Below, one piece after another: positions 1-11,640 of a DNA stretch of 64,000 bases (positions within the stretch are counted from its first letter, which is position 1; each line of letters begins with the position of its first letter). The notes under the pieces are model-generated. The model made no database searches. It had not been told where the DNA came from and was given only the letters and a program-made list of their open reading frames with translations. The position numbers and the translations under genes are program-made. This DNA is from Acanthosoma haemorrhoidale (taxonomy: Eukaryota; Arthropoda; Insecta; Hemiptera; Acanthosomatidae): assembly GCA_930367205.1 (NCBI GenBank), contig OV884013.1:120505827-120569826 (forward strand). The letters are read 5' to 3'.

Positions 1-110
1 ATGATAGAGGTCCCTGAGTCTGTCTTTATATATATCTTTTTTATTCCTAGTCTTGATTATAGATTGTATAAAATAAGATATTTTTCGCTAGTTTTTTTTT
101 TCATATTCTT

Positions 111-883
111 TATTTTGCTAAAATTACAATCTGCCTTATTAGGCAATAAGTAATTGTGATATATGTTCTCATTCATACCATATTTACAATTCTTCATTCA
201 CTCGCTCATACACGGTATTTACAAACAGCTCAGAAAACTCCCTAATCCGCATGGTTGTCACCTCCCTCGCATGCGAAAAAGGAAGCGGAGTCCTGGGAAG
301 TCCTGCCGCGTCACTGGACAAGAGCCAGCGGAGCCTGACCAAGAGCGCCAGAACCACAGACGCTCAGGACATGATTGCAGAAACTGGCCATTGCTAGGAC
401 TCCCACTGTGACGCATTTATAGCAGGTCACGAGGCCACTGCCGTTTTAGTCTCCAAAGAGGATTCTAGGGATGAGTGGTGCAGTGAAATGACTGTGCAAG
501 GGCATTAGGGTGATTGGATAGGTTACTATGGAATTTCATGAACTTGGAAGGGATGAGTTTAAGAATGTAGGGTGTATTAAGATCGTTATGAAGGGTTTTG
601 TTGCTGACGTAATAAGGGGCATTTACTATCGTTCTCAGGACTTTTGATTGAAAGGATTGGATACGCTTGATGTTCGAGTTTTTTGCTGTCCCCCATAGCT
701 CTATTCCCTATGTTCAGATTGGCTTAGGTATAACTTTGTAGATTGGTAATTTATTTTCTATTGAGAGATTGGATGTCCTCAGTTGTCCAAAGTGTCTGTT
801 TAGTTCTTGTCTCTTTAGCCTCGTATGTGGGGGTTCTAGGTCAGCCGTTTTTCGAGATGGAAGCCTAAGTACCGTACTGTTTT
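111..883 (-). mobile_element. J1 Jockey-like LINE, 5'-truncated copy with RT remnant
   Basis: Read on the minus strand, this carries the end of a Jockey-type reverse transcriptase ORF (883 to about 400) and the J1 3' UTR (about 400 to 111). It matches the plus-strand copy at 5945-6950 block by block, including the segment that reads as the RT thumb motif YLGFHLDK and the 'WTYGIELWGT' region. Several indels and stops break the frame, so it is a dead copy. The 3' UTR ends near a reversed AATAAA signal at about 111. The upstream limit is where similarity to the 5945 copy stops. The clade is inferred from the RT C-terminus; the repeat relationship is directly visible. Confidence 0.8.
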
Positions 884-1611
884 TCACTAGTTAAATAACG
901 TTTCCGTCTTATATATGATGTAGCAGCAACAAAATCAATAATTCGAATATGGTTTATTTTCGAACAGTGCTCAGTAAAAACGTTCTTTTTCCCTATAAAT
1001 TTTGTTCGAGAAATATTGCTTCGGTAATCCAACAGTAAAGTAAATAAGACAGGCGAGGCGCTCTTTGGAAAGGGTTGAGTGCTTGGCAATGTGACGGGCC
1101 TGGCATTGCTAATGCTGTTGGACCACCCCCTCATGTCCCATCACCCTCCAACATTCTTCACTCCAGTACGAGCCTCGGCCTTCGACGCACTTGATGTAAT
1201 ATAGTGTTCTTAAGACTTTAATAAAAAGTACGAGAAAATGATTTATTTTTTTATTACCACTTTGCCTCTCGACTAAGCATCTTCAATATCCATTATTCTC
1301 GATATCAAGCAATACTATCTACTGTTCGGTCATTCGTTAATATAGGGGTTTCATCGTCTTCCATGGGTTCCATCGCATCCTCCAATTTGAGAATTGAAGG
1401 GCAAAGATCATGCCGATTTTGAAAATATGATATAGTGATAATATTAAATGCATCGACTAGACAGAACTTTTGGATTGAAATAGCCCACTTGGCAGAGATG
1501 TTTGTGTTATAGAATATTAATTTCTGCCTGAGTCATAGGTTTGTTTTTTCGGGGTCTCAGTTTTTTATACTGGAGATCTAACTGAGTGCTTCATGCCATG
1601 CAATATTTACT
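884..1611. other. Unassigned AT-rich spacer
   Basis: No coding segment or repeat shared with the rest of the window was recognised. Open frames here are short and show no family motif. Confidence 0.5.
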
Positions 1612-1846
1612 TTTAAAAATTTTATTACGATAAAATTACAATCTGCCTCATTGGGCGATAAGTAATTGTGATAAATGATCTCATTCATACCATATTTACA
1701 GTTCATCATTCACTCGCTCATTCATACAGTATTTACAAACAGCCCAGAGACCTCCCAGCTTCATATGGTTGTCCTCGCGTGCGAAGGAGGCAGCGGAGTC
1801 TTGGGAAGTCCCCCACGCACCTCCGTCGATCGCGTCACTGGGTCAT
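1612..1846 (-). mobile_element. J1 LINE, 3' UTR fragment
   Basis: About 235 bp of the J1 3' UTR in reverse orientation, from the AATAAA-type terminus (about 1612) to the stretch upstream of the conserved 'gtgggggactt' block. It is truncated much further 3' than the copy at 111-883 and has no RT sequence. The small open frames across it on the plus strand are by-products of the repeat. Confidence 0.8.
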
Positions 1847-2844
1847 GTAATATAATATCTTTTTCTGTTTTTTAATAAAACTTCTCTGTCACAAGGGAAA
1901 AAAAAGGTTATGTGTGTTTCTGATATTTGTAATAACAGCTTAACTTTTAAAAGTTACATTCGTTGAAGCAAACGCACACGATCATTTGTACGATTCAAAA
2001 AAGTTCAATGCCTGGATAATTTTTTGGTCTTGTCAAAATATACGCTTTTTTTTTTGTTGCAGAGTCCCACTTAATTTTTCTTTGAATTTACCCAAATTGC
2101 ACGATTTTTCATAAATATTTATTACTCCGACGTTCAACATGTCTACTTTTCTACTCTCTATTGTAAATATATTGTGACATACTTAAATCAAATTGATGGA
2201 ACATTTCCTATAATTAAATAATTACTTTTATCGAGTTTCATTTTGACGTAGGGTCCGAACACATATTAATTAATATAATGTTAATTAAGACTGGACACCT
2301 TGTCGAGGAGAAGTCCAATTTGACGTAAATGCCATCAATTAATTTAATATAATGAGTTTTTATTGATTTTATCTCCCGGTATACTTTGTCCATCTAACAG
2401 TTAAAACCATTTTCCGAATTAATTTATAGGACCGCTTATGAGTGGCTTATGAGGCCTACACTAGTATTGAAGTGGTATAAGTTGATATATTGTAATTGTA
2501 AGTATTATATATTGTAAGTATATATATTGGAAATCGTGAAGGACTGTCAACCAGGTCACATTCCATAGCGATGACCTGAACGTGTCCGACCCAGCGCTGA
2601 CATGCCGAGATTGTACAACTCATGAATCATGCAAAGAGGCTTGCTATTTCTGATACTGATGTATTAAGTAACTGACCTTGCCCATATATGTTTGTAAATG
2701 GTTCTATCATACGGTGTCACTTTTGACAAAACATATATAGAAAATGAACGTTTACTGCACCTTTGTAACAATCGTAAATCACAGAGTAAAATTGAATAAA
2801 ATGTAGCCAAGCTACAGGACATATAATATTGACCTATTGTAAAT
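1847..2844. other. Unassigned AT-rich spacer
   Basis: Low-complexity AT-rich DNA. No motif, repeat pair or convincing coding frame was found. Confidence 0.5.
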
Positions 2845-3050
2845 AGATTCTTTTTTTTTTCCATAGCTCTCAAACTTATAAAAAATAGGATGTGGGAAAA
2901 ATAAAAGTAAAATTATTTTGGATTGATGGGTGCCTTTCACTAAGGGGAGTCCTATTTGAAGGATGTATGAGAAGGATATGGGGTGTGAGATGCCTAAAGG
3001 AGGCGGGTGGGTTCGGGAAGGTAGTGAGAGTCTACCTATGGTGGACATTC
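2845..3050 (-). mobile_element. J3 LINE, poly(A)-tailed 3' fragment
   Basis: It begins on the plus strand with a T-run at about 2850, which is a poly(A) tail on the minus strand. It continues through the block 'agctctcaaacttataaaa', 'ggatgtgggaaaaataaa', 'gtgcctttcactaagggga' and 'gagagtctacc', which recurs at 21462-21900 and 21908-22105. The right edge near 3050 is where similarity stops. The longer copy at 21462 shows that this is the 3' end of a Jockey-like LINE. Confidence 0.75.
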
Positions 3051-3208
3051 ATATAGATTCATTTATATACACGATCTATATGGAATTCCATAATTTTAAT
3101 AATTTGGGGGGGGAGGAGAAAAACAAAACTAAAAAAAAACGGAAATGAAATAATAAAAGACAAACATACAAAAAAGGCTTATATTTAACAAAAAATTATT
3201 AAATTTAA

Positions 3209-3600
3209 GCAAAAGTCCTGAGAACAATAGTAAATGCCCCTTATTATGTCAGCAACAAAACCCTTCATAACGACCTTAATATACCCTACATTCTAGAACT
3301 CATCCCTTCCAAGTTTATGAAATTCCACAGTAGCCTTTCCAACCACCCTAATCCTGTAGCAAAGTCATTGCACTGCGTCACTCATCCCTATAATCCTCCT
3401 CGGAGACTGAAACGGCAGTGGCCTCGTGACCTGCTATAATCAAGTGACAGTGGGAGTCCTGGCAATGGCCAGTTTCTCCAATCATGTCCTGAATGAATGA
3501 GCGAGTGAATGATGAAATGTAAATATGGTATGAATGATCGTATATCTTAATTACTTATTGCCTAGCAAGGCAGATTGCAATTTTAGCACAATAAAGGAAT
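3209..3600 (+). mobile_element. J1 LINE 3' end with an internal deletion
   Basis: It starts in the RT C-terminus ('aaaagtcctgagaacaatag') and reads through the J1 3' UTR to a terminal 'aataaaggaatt'. About 150-200 bp of the 3' UTR are missing: the block ending 'caatcatgtcctga' at about 3491 runs straight into 'atgaatgagcgagtgaatg'. The RT part has lost its frame. Confidence 0.8.
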
Positions 3601-4367
3601 TATACATATATATATATATAAAATATAAGATATTACAATTATGAAATGAAATGTAAACAAATACTTACAAATAACCTGTTTGAAAAATCAATAAAAAAAT
3701 AACAGGTGGAAAATCGGGTTAGCGCTCATGAGTGCTGAAGAATCGAGTTCACCTTTATCCTTAGTTTCTGTTTCCATTCGTTTCAATTGCCTGTTCTAAT
3801 CACCAATTTCCTGCGATGAAGCCGACATGGTCGACCCACATCATACCGCATCGGTTCCCGACCAGCCTTGGTTTGTGTTTTACATAAATCTTGGCTACTG
3901 GAGAGTGCACTGCGGTTCGAATACAACCACGCGGTTGAGTCATGTGAATTAACCGCGTATTTCCGACCGTCCCTTCGACTAATTGCTGTATGGGCTGTTT
4001 CATTCGCCTCTTCTCCCCACTGCTAGCTCCATAGTCGCTTGTCATGTTTTATCGAGGAGAAATTTCAATGGTTGCATGTACTTTGAGTGCAATTAATTAT
4101 TTGATTAATGGAATGGCATTCAAAAAACTATTTGTACCTTAGATCCCCAAACTTAATTTTTTTCCCAAGATGTTCCTCCCTTAACGACAGGAAAAAACCC
4201 AATATGAAAAATTAACCTTTCAATCCTCCTGAGAATTAATTGTGAAGTGTTGCTGTCACTTTATTGGCCTTAATTTTGAAAATGTGTAATTGTGATAAAT
4301 GATACTAAGCTATATTCTCACTCTGTCATTCATAAAGTAATAATAAATTATAAACTGTATATATAAA
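3601..4367. other. Unassigned spacer with short TA repeats
   Basis: A short (TA)n tract lies at about 3605-3620, followed by non-repetitive DNA. The 81-residue minus-strand frame at 3800-4045 has no recognisable motif. Confidence 0.45.
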
Positions 4368-5187
4368 GGGTGCCCCAGAATTAACGTAAGATTTGATTTG
4401 AAAAGAAAACACACTTTTTAGTATTTTTGTTGTTATTTTTTTATTGAATTATAAACTAAATAGGATAGGGTTATTTATGGAATAACACATCGGGCAAATG
4501 GCCTCCACGACTTTGCTGGCACATACGCACTCTTTTGTCGAAATTTTCCATGACCATTTGGCATAAATGTGGTTGAATTTCGTTGATGCAGCGTTGAATT
4601 TCCTCTTGTAATGCCCGGGTGGATGTCGGCTTGTTGACATACAACTTGAACTTCAAATAATCCCATAAAAAGAAATCTAAAGGTGGTAAATCACACGATC
4701 TAGGGGGCCAATTCTGATCACTGAAACGAGAGAGTACACGACCTGGAAATGTCTCATGCAGTATTTTAATTGTTTCATGGGCTGTATGGCACCATCATGT
4801 TGAAACCACATATTGGCCACATCAATATCATCCAATTTCGGCACATAGAACTGTGTTATGAATTTTCAACAACACTCTCAGGCACTGCTTCAATACTGAC
4901 ATTTGAACGGCTTGTTTTTGGACGACCAAATTTTTCAATTAATCTCTTCACATTTGATGAAGTCGAAACACTATTCTGACCATATTTTGTATGAAATTTT
5001 CGAACTGCGGCCGCCAAACTTTTATTTATTTTTGAGGTAATGTTCAAAAATAAAGACACGTTGTTCTATCTCTCCATTTTTACTAACCCTAAACTGTCAG
5101 CTGTCAAATTGTTTTTTTTTTAGGGTTGCCAGCACTTTACTGCACAAATAGCGACAAATTCAAATCTTGCGTAAATTCTGGAAACCC
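4368..5187 (-). mobile_element. DUF4817-type Tc1/mariner element, internally deleted
   Basis: A complete but non-autonomous DNA transposon of about 820 bp. Its ends are imperfect inverted repeats, 'gggtgccccagaattaacgt' at 4368 and the reverse of it ending at 5187, next to TA-rich flanks. The minus strand keeps two parts of a transposase. The N-terminal DUF4817 helix-turn-helix (about 5080-4890) has motifs such as AAAVRKFHTKYGQNSV. The C-terminal part (about 4860-4480) has DVANMWF, the HETIQILHETFPGRVLS region and the terminal RGGHLPDVLFHK. The central catalytic segment is missing and several frames are broken. The deletion junction, between the 'SVVEN' codons and the sequence reading PKLDDIDVANMWF, looks the same as in the copies at 47321 and 59330. 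No active transposase can come from this copy. Confidence 0.85.
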
Positions 5188-5944
5188 GCAACCTGTTTGA
5201 AAGTACCGCCCCTCTTCTTCGCCGTGTTGAGAAAGGGGCAATGGTGACCGCTGTCAGACTGTCATTGGACATTGACAAGACAAATGGCTACCATTGGATT
5301 ACAGTGACCGACGAGACTCCTCCGGTATAAAGTAACCAGCCATGTGTGATGCCGACTCGGCTCTATAAATCCCTCACAGAATTCTGCAGTCGGAGCCGTG
5401 AGGGACAACTACCTGATATTTATAACTTTGTAATAGAGTTCTATTATAGACCAAACGTCAGGGAAATATTGCTTCAGTGTTTCAAGGATGTGTATGTTGT
5501 TACGACGGTCCCTTCTAAAGACAGTCAACAGTAGCTAGCTCAAGCAACATAATCTAACAACAATCAAATCAGAATTCTTCGACCAATCGTACATTGTAAA
5601 CACGGTCCAAAACAGACGAGGGATGGCCTAACAGTGTCTCGGTTAAGTCGTTCGACAACATCCGCCCTCAGGTTAATGATTGTTGGTTTATAAACTGGAG
5701 CCGGCCATAAACATGAATCTTTCAGATGGTATATTATTAACAGGACACTAAGACTTTTGTATACCATGATTGTATTATGGACCTAGTTTGCCCTAAATGC
5801 GGAATTTATTAGGAAAATTCGAATCATACTAAGCTTCATGAAGCCCTGGATAAGTTACCTATTGAAAAAATCCTTTAAGTAGATTGGGATAAGAAACGAA
5901 GAAGGGAGGTTCCAGGAGGAGCCTGGATACACGGGTCTATCTCA
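5188..5944. other. Unassigned spacer
   Basis: No shared repeat or family motif was seen. The short frames at 5346-5534 (+) and 5564-5767 (-) are not recognisable proteins. Confidence 0.45.
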
Positions 5945-6950
5945 AGAGTAAACTCATCTTGTCATCCCACTCAGACCCCCATATAGCTTCCCAAAACCTT
6001 CAAAAACACCTTGATGAGATCGAGCATTGGTGTAACCAATGGCGGATCAAAGTTAATGAAGAAAAATGCCCCCACATAACCTTTACCCTCTGCCGCAAGT
6101 CTCGTCCACGAGTTTTTTTAATTCCATTCCTCTCCCTGTATCCGAGACAGTACGGTATTTAGGCTTCCATCTCGACAAACGACTGACCTGGAACCCACAT
6201 ACGAGGCTAAAAAGACGAGAACGAAACAGACGCTTTGGGCAACTGTACAGACTACTTCAAGGGACATCCCATCTCTCAATAGAAAATAAATTATCTACAA
6301 AATTATACTTAAGTCAATCTGGACATACGGAATAGAGCTATGGGGGACAGCAAAAAAGTCGAACATCAAGCGTGTCCAATCCTTTCAACCAAAAGTCCTG
6401 AGAACAATAGTAAATGCCCCTTATTACATCAGTAACAAAACCCTTCATAACGATCTTAATATACCCTACATTATTGAGCTCATCCCTTCCAAGTTCATGA
6501 AATTTCATAGTAACCTATCCAACCACCCTAATCCCCTAGCACAGTCATTGCACTGTGCCACTCATCCCTATAACCTCTTTGGAGACTAGACCGGCAGTGG
6601 CCTCGTGACCTGCTATAAATGCGTGACAGTGGGAGTCCTGGCAATAGGCAGTTTCTGCAATCATGTCCTGAGTGTATGTGGCTATCGCGCTCTTGTTCAG
6701 CCTCCGCTGGCTCGTATCCGGTGACGTGGCTAACATATGAGCGTGGGGGACTGGCCGAGACTCCGCTTCCTCTTTCCCATGCGTGGGAGGTGACAACCAT
6801 CCGGACTTGGGAGGTCTCTGGGCTGTTTGTAAATACTGTATGAATGAGAGAGTTAATGAAAATTGTAAATATGATATGAATGAGAACATTGACCACAATT
6901 ACTTATCTGTCGATGAGGCAGATTGTAATTTTAGCCAAAAAAAAAAAAAT
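5945..6950 (+). mobile_element. J1 Jockey-like LINE, longest copy in the window
   Basis: This copy defines J1 best. From 5959 it reads as the end of an RT palm/thumb, with 'HLDEIEHWCNQWRIKVNEEK' followed by the thumb motif YLGFHLDKRLTWNPH. The C-terminal stretch contains WTYGIELWGTA, KVLRTIVNAPYY and NLSNHPNPLAQ, which are typical of the Jockey superclade just before the stop codon. At least two frameshifts separate these pieces (near 6100 and 6310), and the endonuclease and most of the RT are absent, so this is a 5'-truncated pseudogene. From about 6590 the non-coding 3' UTR runs to an A-rich terminus at about 6935-6950. The left boundary is uncertain by some tens of bases. Confidence 0.85.
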
Positions 6951-7659
6951 TATTGTACCTATCCTTTTATTTGTATCTATCTGTCTATAGCGTAATCATA
7001 CATCTTGAGATATACGCCGCGCCTGCTCTCTGTTTTATATGTTTTCTTTTTATATAATTTCCCACTAAAAATAACTTAATAACTAGATGTGAGAGAACGC
7101 AACACTATTACCTAGAATGTCCGATAGTAGTACCACCAAACTTCCTTTTTGGACTCAAAAGTTCACATTTATCCCGCCGAGTTGGTTTTCAGAGAAACCC
7201 TATACGTATTTTGAAATTTCTTGTTGTATAAAACGAAACTTTGAACTTAATCGAGCAATCGAGATAATATGTTGAAAGGTGCCATACTGTTTTGGACACG
7301 CCCCTATAAAGGGCCTTTGGTGTGCTAATTACTCGAGGTTACTAAGGATGTCCCCGTGACGATGCGCCTACACATTAACTAAGACTTTCAATGAGGACCC
7401 GCTGAAACTTGAGAATGAGTTACTGTACTGCTGGCTCACCCATTTCCCACTCAGGAAAATGTAACTCGAGCAGGCTGTTTGCGGCACAAGTCAAAAGTTA
7501 CTTCTGCTCAAAGTCAGGAAAGAAAACAGGACACGTTTCTCTTACAACTTGGCACTTGCAGTGTGCTATTATTCCTCAGAATTATTGTCTTGTATGATCA
7601 TATTAACATATTACTTTGTCACGTGAGGAAAATTACTTTATTACTGTTAATTAATTACA
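6951..7659. other. Unassigned spacer
   Basis: No repeat shared with the window and no coding motif recognised. Confidence 0.45.
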
Positions 7660-8009
7660 GTCATTGCACTGCACCACTCATCCCTATAATCTTCCTCGGA
7701 GACTAAAACCTGCTATAAATACGCGACGGTAGGAGTCCTAGCAATAGGCAGTTTCTCCAATTATGTCCTGAGCGTATGTGGCTCTCGCTCTCTTGGCCTA
7801 CACTGGCTCATATCCAGTGAGTCGGTTGGTAGAGGTGCTTGGGGCTCTTACCAGGTCTCCGCTGCCTCTTTCCCATGCGTGGGAGGTGACAACCATGAGG
7901 ATTTGGGAGGTCTCTTGGCTCTTTGTAAATACTCTATAAATGAGCAAGTGAATGAAAACATTTATCACAATTACTTATTGCCCAATGAGGAATATTGTAA
8001 TTATATCAT
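7660..8009 (+). mobile_element. J1 LINE 3' end (copy with shared 3' flank)
   Basis: It begins at 'cagtcattgcactgc', close to the RT stop of other copies, and runs through the J1 3' UTR. Instead of the usual 'aataaagttgtt' terminus it reads 'atcatattatag' and continues into 8010-8120, a segment also attached to the J1 copy at 12593-13245. Confidence 0.8.
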
Positions 8010-8120
8010 ATTATAGCTTATTATATATAATGTAGAGCAAAATAATATTATTTATAATTATATAACCACATAATGTATTTGAGTTGCTGGAAATGAATTT
8101 ATGCATAACGACCAGATCTT
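8010..8120 (+). repeat. Non-LINE tail shared with 12457-12592 (inverted)
   Basis: About 110 bp of AT-rich sequence, from 'cttattatatataatgtaga' to 'gcataacgaccagatctt', recurs in reverse complement directly downstream of another J1 copy at 12457-12592. The only clear differences are a roughly 13 bp insertion in the 12.5 kb copy and a few substitutions. It is not in other J1 copies. Confidence 0.8.
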
Positions 8121-8129
8121 CTAGTTTGA

Positions 8130-8270
8130 ACAGACTAGGCTAGTTTGTAAATACTGTATGAACGAGCAAGTGAATGATGAATTGTAAACATGTTATGAAT
8201 GAGAACATTTATCACAATTACTTATTACCTAATAAGGCATATTGTAATTTTAGTGCAATAAAGAAGTTTT
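8130..8270 (+). mobile_element. J1 LINE, terminal 140 bp
   Basis: Very short 3' fragment of J1, from 'gtttgtaaatactgtatgaa' to 'caataaagaagttt'. It lies just behind the preceding J1 copy and its tail, so two J1 termini sit in tandem. Confidence 0.75.
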
Positions 8271-8933
8271 CATATTAAAATATCTTGTCTGAATGGATGT
8301 AACTTGCGTATCGAATAATTTATAAAGTAAAATAAAAATAAAACGTATTTAATAAATAGTATTTTACCCTACTCGAGTTTATAAAATGTAAAACTTGACT
8401 TAATATTAAAATGATCTCAAAAACTATCTTACCTTAATTTGGATGTGTTGAACTGGCCAACGACTCTGCTAAGGCACGTGTACACGTGCCATCCATTTCT
8501 TCTTAAGAAAAGTTACTTTTTTTATGTAAAATGATCCGTCTTGTATCAAAGATTATGATTTTTTTTATATTTAGCCTGATGAAACAGTATTTTTATACCC
8601 TTTGTTCATATTCACAAATCTTTAAGCGATGAATTTATCCTTACCATTTACAATAGTAAATGGTATACCGCGAAGGCATTTTAAATATCTTCACTACTTT
8701 CTGGTCCTGATAACGCTACTTTCAAACAATAAATTTACAAATACAAATTTCAATAAATTTTAAACCTAATAGCATTTGATCGGATATACCAATAAATATT
8801 GGAATATACACATCGTGGGATTTCTTTCAGTGATATATAAAATTAATTCGTTGATCTTCCTAACTAATTCTATAACAAACCTTCCTCGTTTAAACGCAAC
8901 ATCGTTTATTCCGTCAAGGCTCAAAAGTATATT
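8271..8933. other. Unassigned AT-rich spacer
   Basis: Only low-complexity AT-rich sequence was seen. The 61-residue plus-strand frame at 8776-8961 runs into the next repeat and is not a gene. Confidence 0.45.
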
Positions 8934-9850
8934 GTCGGGCCACCACCAGGGTAGTGCCTAGTTACCCTAGCCCTGGTGATGAAGTGAGGGTTGATTAGGC
9001 TATGACCTGGACAATCGTTTCATGACGGAGTTACTATCTGACTCCATATTTGATAGGCATGTGCCCCGACAATGCACTATGTTCAAGAGAAGAGGTATAG
9101 GGTAGGTAGTTTGTGTGGTCTTGGAATGTACACGAATTCGCACTCAGTATCTGAGGGTAAGCGAAATCCGTCCGGATCCCAAAAGCGAGTGTGAATTGGA
9201 GAGAGGCAGACTGGATTGGCGTGGGAGACACTACTAGGTAAAGTTTGTAGGGCCACGACAACCGTCGTCCACGAGGGAGAAGTCTCTCCCAAGGAGCTGC
9301 TAGTTTTAGAGAGGTGAAGGCAGCGAATCCCACTAGGAGAGTATGGGGCCTGACAAGGCCGGACTAAAACATAGTGAGGTTAGTAAGAGAGGTCCAGAGG
9401 TTTTCATAAATGAGAAGGCCAAGTCTTGAACATCAGCGCAGCCGCAAGTCACCAGTTAGAGAGCCGTCGGGAGAATGAATTACAGGCCACCCCCTGGGCC
9501 TATTTATAGGCCTGGCTTCATTAGTACCCAATTATAGGACTCGTTATTGCGGTCAATGCCAGGCCAGTATGTGGTGGCCTTTGTTCTCGTAGTGACTCAG
9601 GCCTTGTCCGGGTCGCTACTACCTGCTCTTGGGTAGAGGGTGAGGGTTCCCAGCCCCTATAACTAATTTATTGGCAGCTGATCTTTTTATTGTTTACAAC
9701 ATTTACAATGGCTTAAGGTTCGGTAATGTTATTTACCTTTGTTTATTAGTTTACAATATTAAATTTAATTAACAATTAATTAATTTACAATATATACATA
9801 TATAATAGAGTATAGGGTGATTTATCTTATGTAGTTAGCGGTCGCTACGT
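8934..9850 (-). mobile_element. LB composite repeat, copy 1
   Basis: Shares its whole layout with 14583-15425. Block A (8934-9150) starts 'ttgtcggg' and includes 'gaagaggtatagggtaggta' and 'tgtggtcttggaatg'. Block B (9155-9370) includes 'ggatcccaaaagcgagtgtg' and 'ctcccaaggagctgctagtt'. A tail (about 9680-9845) includes 'tttattgtttacaac' and 'gtgatttatcttatgtagtt'. Blocks A and B also flank the R1-like LINE at 41.3-43.9 kb, in a different order. On the minus strand block B stays open for about 100 codons in a frame similar to the one at 43440-43700. I infer a non-autonomous retroelement related to that LINE; the end points are approximate. Confidence 0.6.
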
Positions 9851-10539
9851 ATATATTTCCCTAATACGGTTAAAAAAAAAAAAGATTTACCCGGACTTGT
9901 GCCAGAACCGATAAATATATGTTTATTTGTTAAATTGAAGGTTTTTGAGTAAATATTTTGAAATTCTATAATAATGAAACGTACTGATGTTTATACGTGT
10001 TTAAACATACTGGAGTTTTGCTTATTGTGTACTAAAGGGAAGACAAGCCCCTTTGTGAATATAAGACTCATTCCTAGGTCTTAGTGTCGCAAAGTTCGCT
10101 CTCACCGTGCGGGATTTTGTTCAAAATTTAAGGGCGGGTGCTTAAGCTGACTCTGTGAGTAGGGTTTAGTTTGAAACTTGAATGCAGGCGCAGGGGCGGG
10201 AGGGTTTGATTCTCCACACGTTTTACTGACCCTTTCATTTATTTAGCGATGCCTCCTCTGCCGTAGACTGGAACAGAAACTATGAGCTCTTGTAACATTT
10301 ATCTGCCATGTTTTATTTATAACATTTTTAGATAAAACTATAACAAATAAGAAAACAAAATATTTATAAAGTAATACATAATTAAATTGTGAAACTAGAC
10401 AGATTGTCTTGATATTGATTTTTATATGAACTATCAGCAATATGTTTAATTATAATGATTACTACGTTTATACACAAAGAAGTCTAGCGGTATTATATGG
10501 CAGTGTAGTCTAAAATGAAACGTAATATTTCCTTATAAA
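9851..10539. other. Unassigned spacer
   Basis: No repeat or gene recognised. An A-run at about 9870-9880 follows the LB copy. Confidence 0.4.
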
Positions 10540-10743
10540 GGGTGTCCCAGAATTAACGCAAGATTTGAATTTGCCGTCATTTGAGTAGTTTGACAGTTTA
10601 GGGTTATTAAAAATGGAGCGTTGCACGATAGACGTGTCTTTATTGTTGAACATTATCTCAAAAATAATGAAAGTTTGGCGGCCGCAGTTTGAAAATTTCA
10701 TACAAAATATAGTCGGAATAGTGTTTTGACTTCATCAACTGTG
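10540..10743 (+). mobile_element. DUF4817-type element, 5' fragment
   Basis: About 204 bp of the left end of the same transposon family found at 25145 and 47321. It has the terminal inverted repeat 'gggtgtcccagaattaacgc', the leader and the first codons of the helix-turn-helix protein (HYLKNNESLAAAV). Similarity stops sharply at 10743, after the codons for TSSTV, where Tc1 coding sequence begins. The right end of the element is missing. Confidence 0.85.
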
Positions 10744-11195
10744 ATTTCAATGGAGTGCCGCACAGAATTGGTTGTTGTTCATGGAGGGTCTTTGATGGTC
10801 ACTCGCTATGTAGATGAGATTTTGGAACCTCATGTGTTGCCTATCCTCATCGAAATCGGCGATCATTCATTTCTAATGCACGTCCACATGTCGCTCGCAT
10901 AGTACAGACGTTCCTTCATCAGCACAACATTGAGGTCTTAGCCTGGCCAGCACATTCTCCAGATTTGAACCCCGTCGAGCATTTATGGGATAACCTCGGA
11001 AGACGAATAAGAGCGCGTTCAGCACTTCCTGATACACTACAGGACCTTGAAAGGACTCTTCAGGAAGAATGGGCTAACCTCCAGCAAAGGGACATTTCCC
11101 GACTGGTGGAAAGTACGCTGATGTCTTCAAGAAGCAATAAAGGCAAGAGGAGGAAATACGCGCTATTAAATGATCCTGTCATTAATTTCTTTTAG
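10744..11195 (+). pseudogene. Tc1-like transposase, C-terminal half (pseudogene)
   Basis: Encodes the end of a DD34E Tc1-family transposase, which would cut and paste its own element at TA sites. Visible parts are an N-terminal stretch with GSLMVTRYVDEILEPHV, a damaged region at about 10850-10900 where the second catalytic Asp (normally FQQDNARPHVA) falls across a frame break, and an open C-terminus from 10965 with MNPVEHLWDNLGRRIRA, the block carrying the final catalytic Glu. The frame closes at 11195 with a C-terminus of normal appearance (LLNDPVINFF). The N-terminal DNA-binding domain and the first Asp are missing, and no Tc1 terminal repeat was seen. It is fused directly to the DUF4817 fragment upstream. 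Confidence 0.85.
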
Positions 11196-11434
11196 GATAA
11201 AAATGGTTATTTTTCAATTTTTTTTCATGTTACTTAGCAGTTCACATTTTGATTTTAAATTTTTAAACAGACTCATTTAATAAACGTTAAAGGCCTTATT
11301 AAAGGTAAAAAATATTTTATAAATTCAATAAATAATAAGTATTATATACAATTACCATATATTATATACAAATACAATTTTTTTACAAGTGGGTGGAATG
11401 TTTGCCTGTCCGTGTATATTAAATAAATATATAT

Positions 11435-11640
11435 ATGTCTAAGTTAAAGTCAGAAGCAGCTCTCTATTGGAAACTAATACGATCGTGGGACGTAAACATC
11501 CCATATCCCATGATCCCATATATGTCGGATTACAGATAGAAATAAAGGCAGTCTATTTTAAGAACCCGAGTTAGTCTTTTGTTCCTGTTTTCCTTCCCTT
11601 TTCTTTATCACATCTTAACCGGGGGTGAATAACGTCTATA
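11435..11640 (+). repeat. Dispersed repeat Y, copy 1
   Basis: Similar to 26800-26990: both read 'taagttaaag', 'actaatacgatc', a GATC-flanked imperfect palindrome, 'aataaag' and then 'tcttaacc'. An AATAAA signal followed about 80 bp later by a shared TTAACC edge would fit the R-U5 end of an LTR, but no partner LTR or internal region was found. Function unassigned. Confidence 0.5.
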
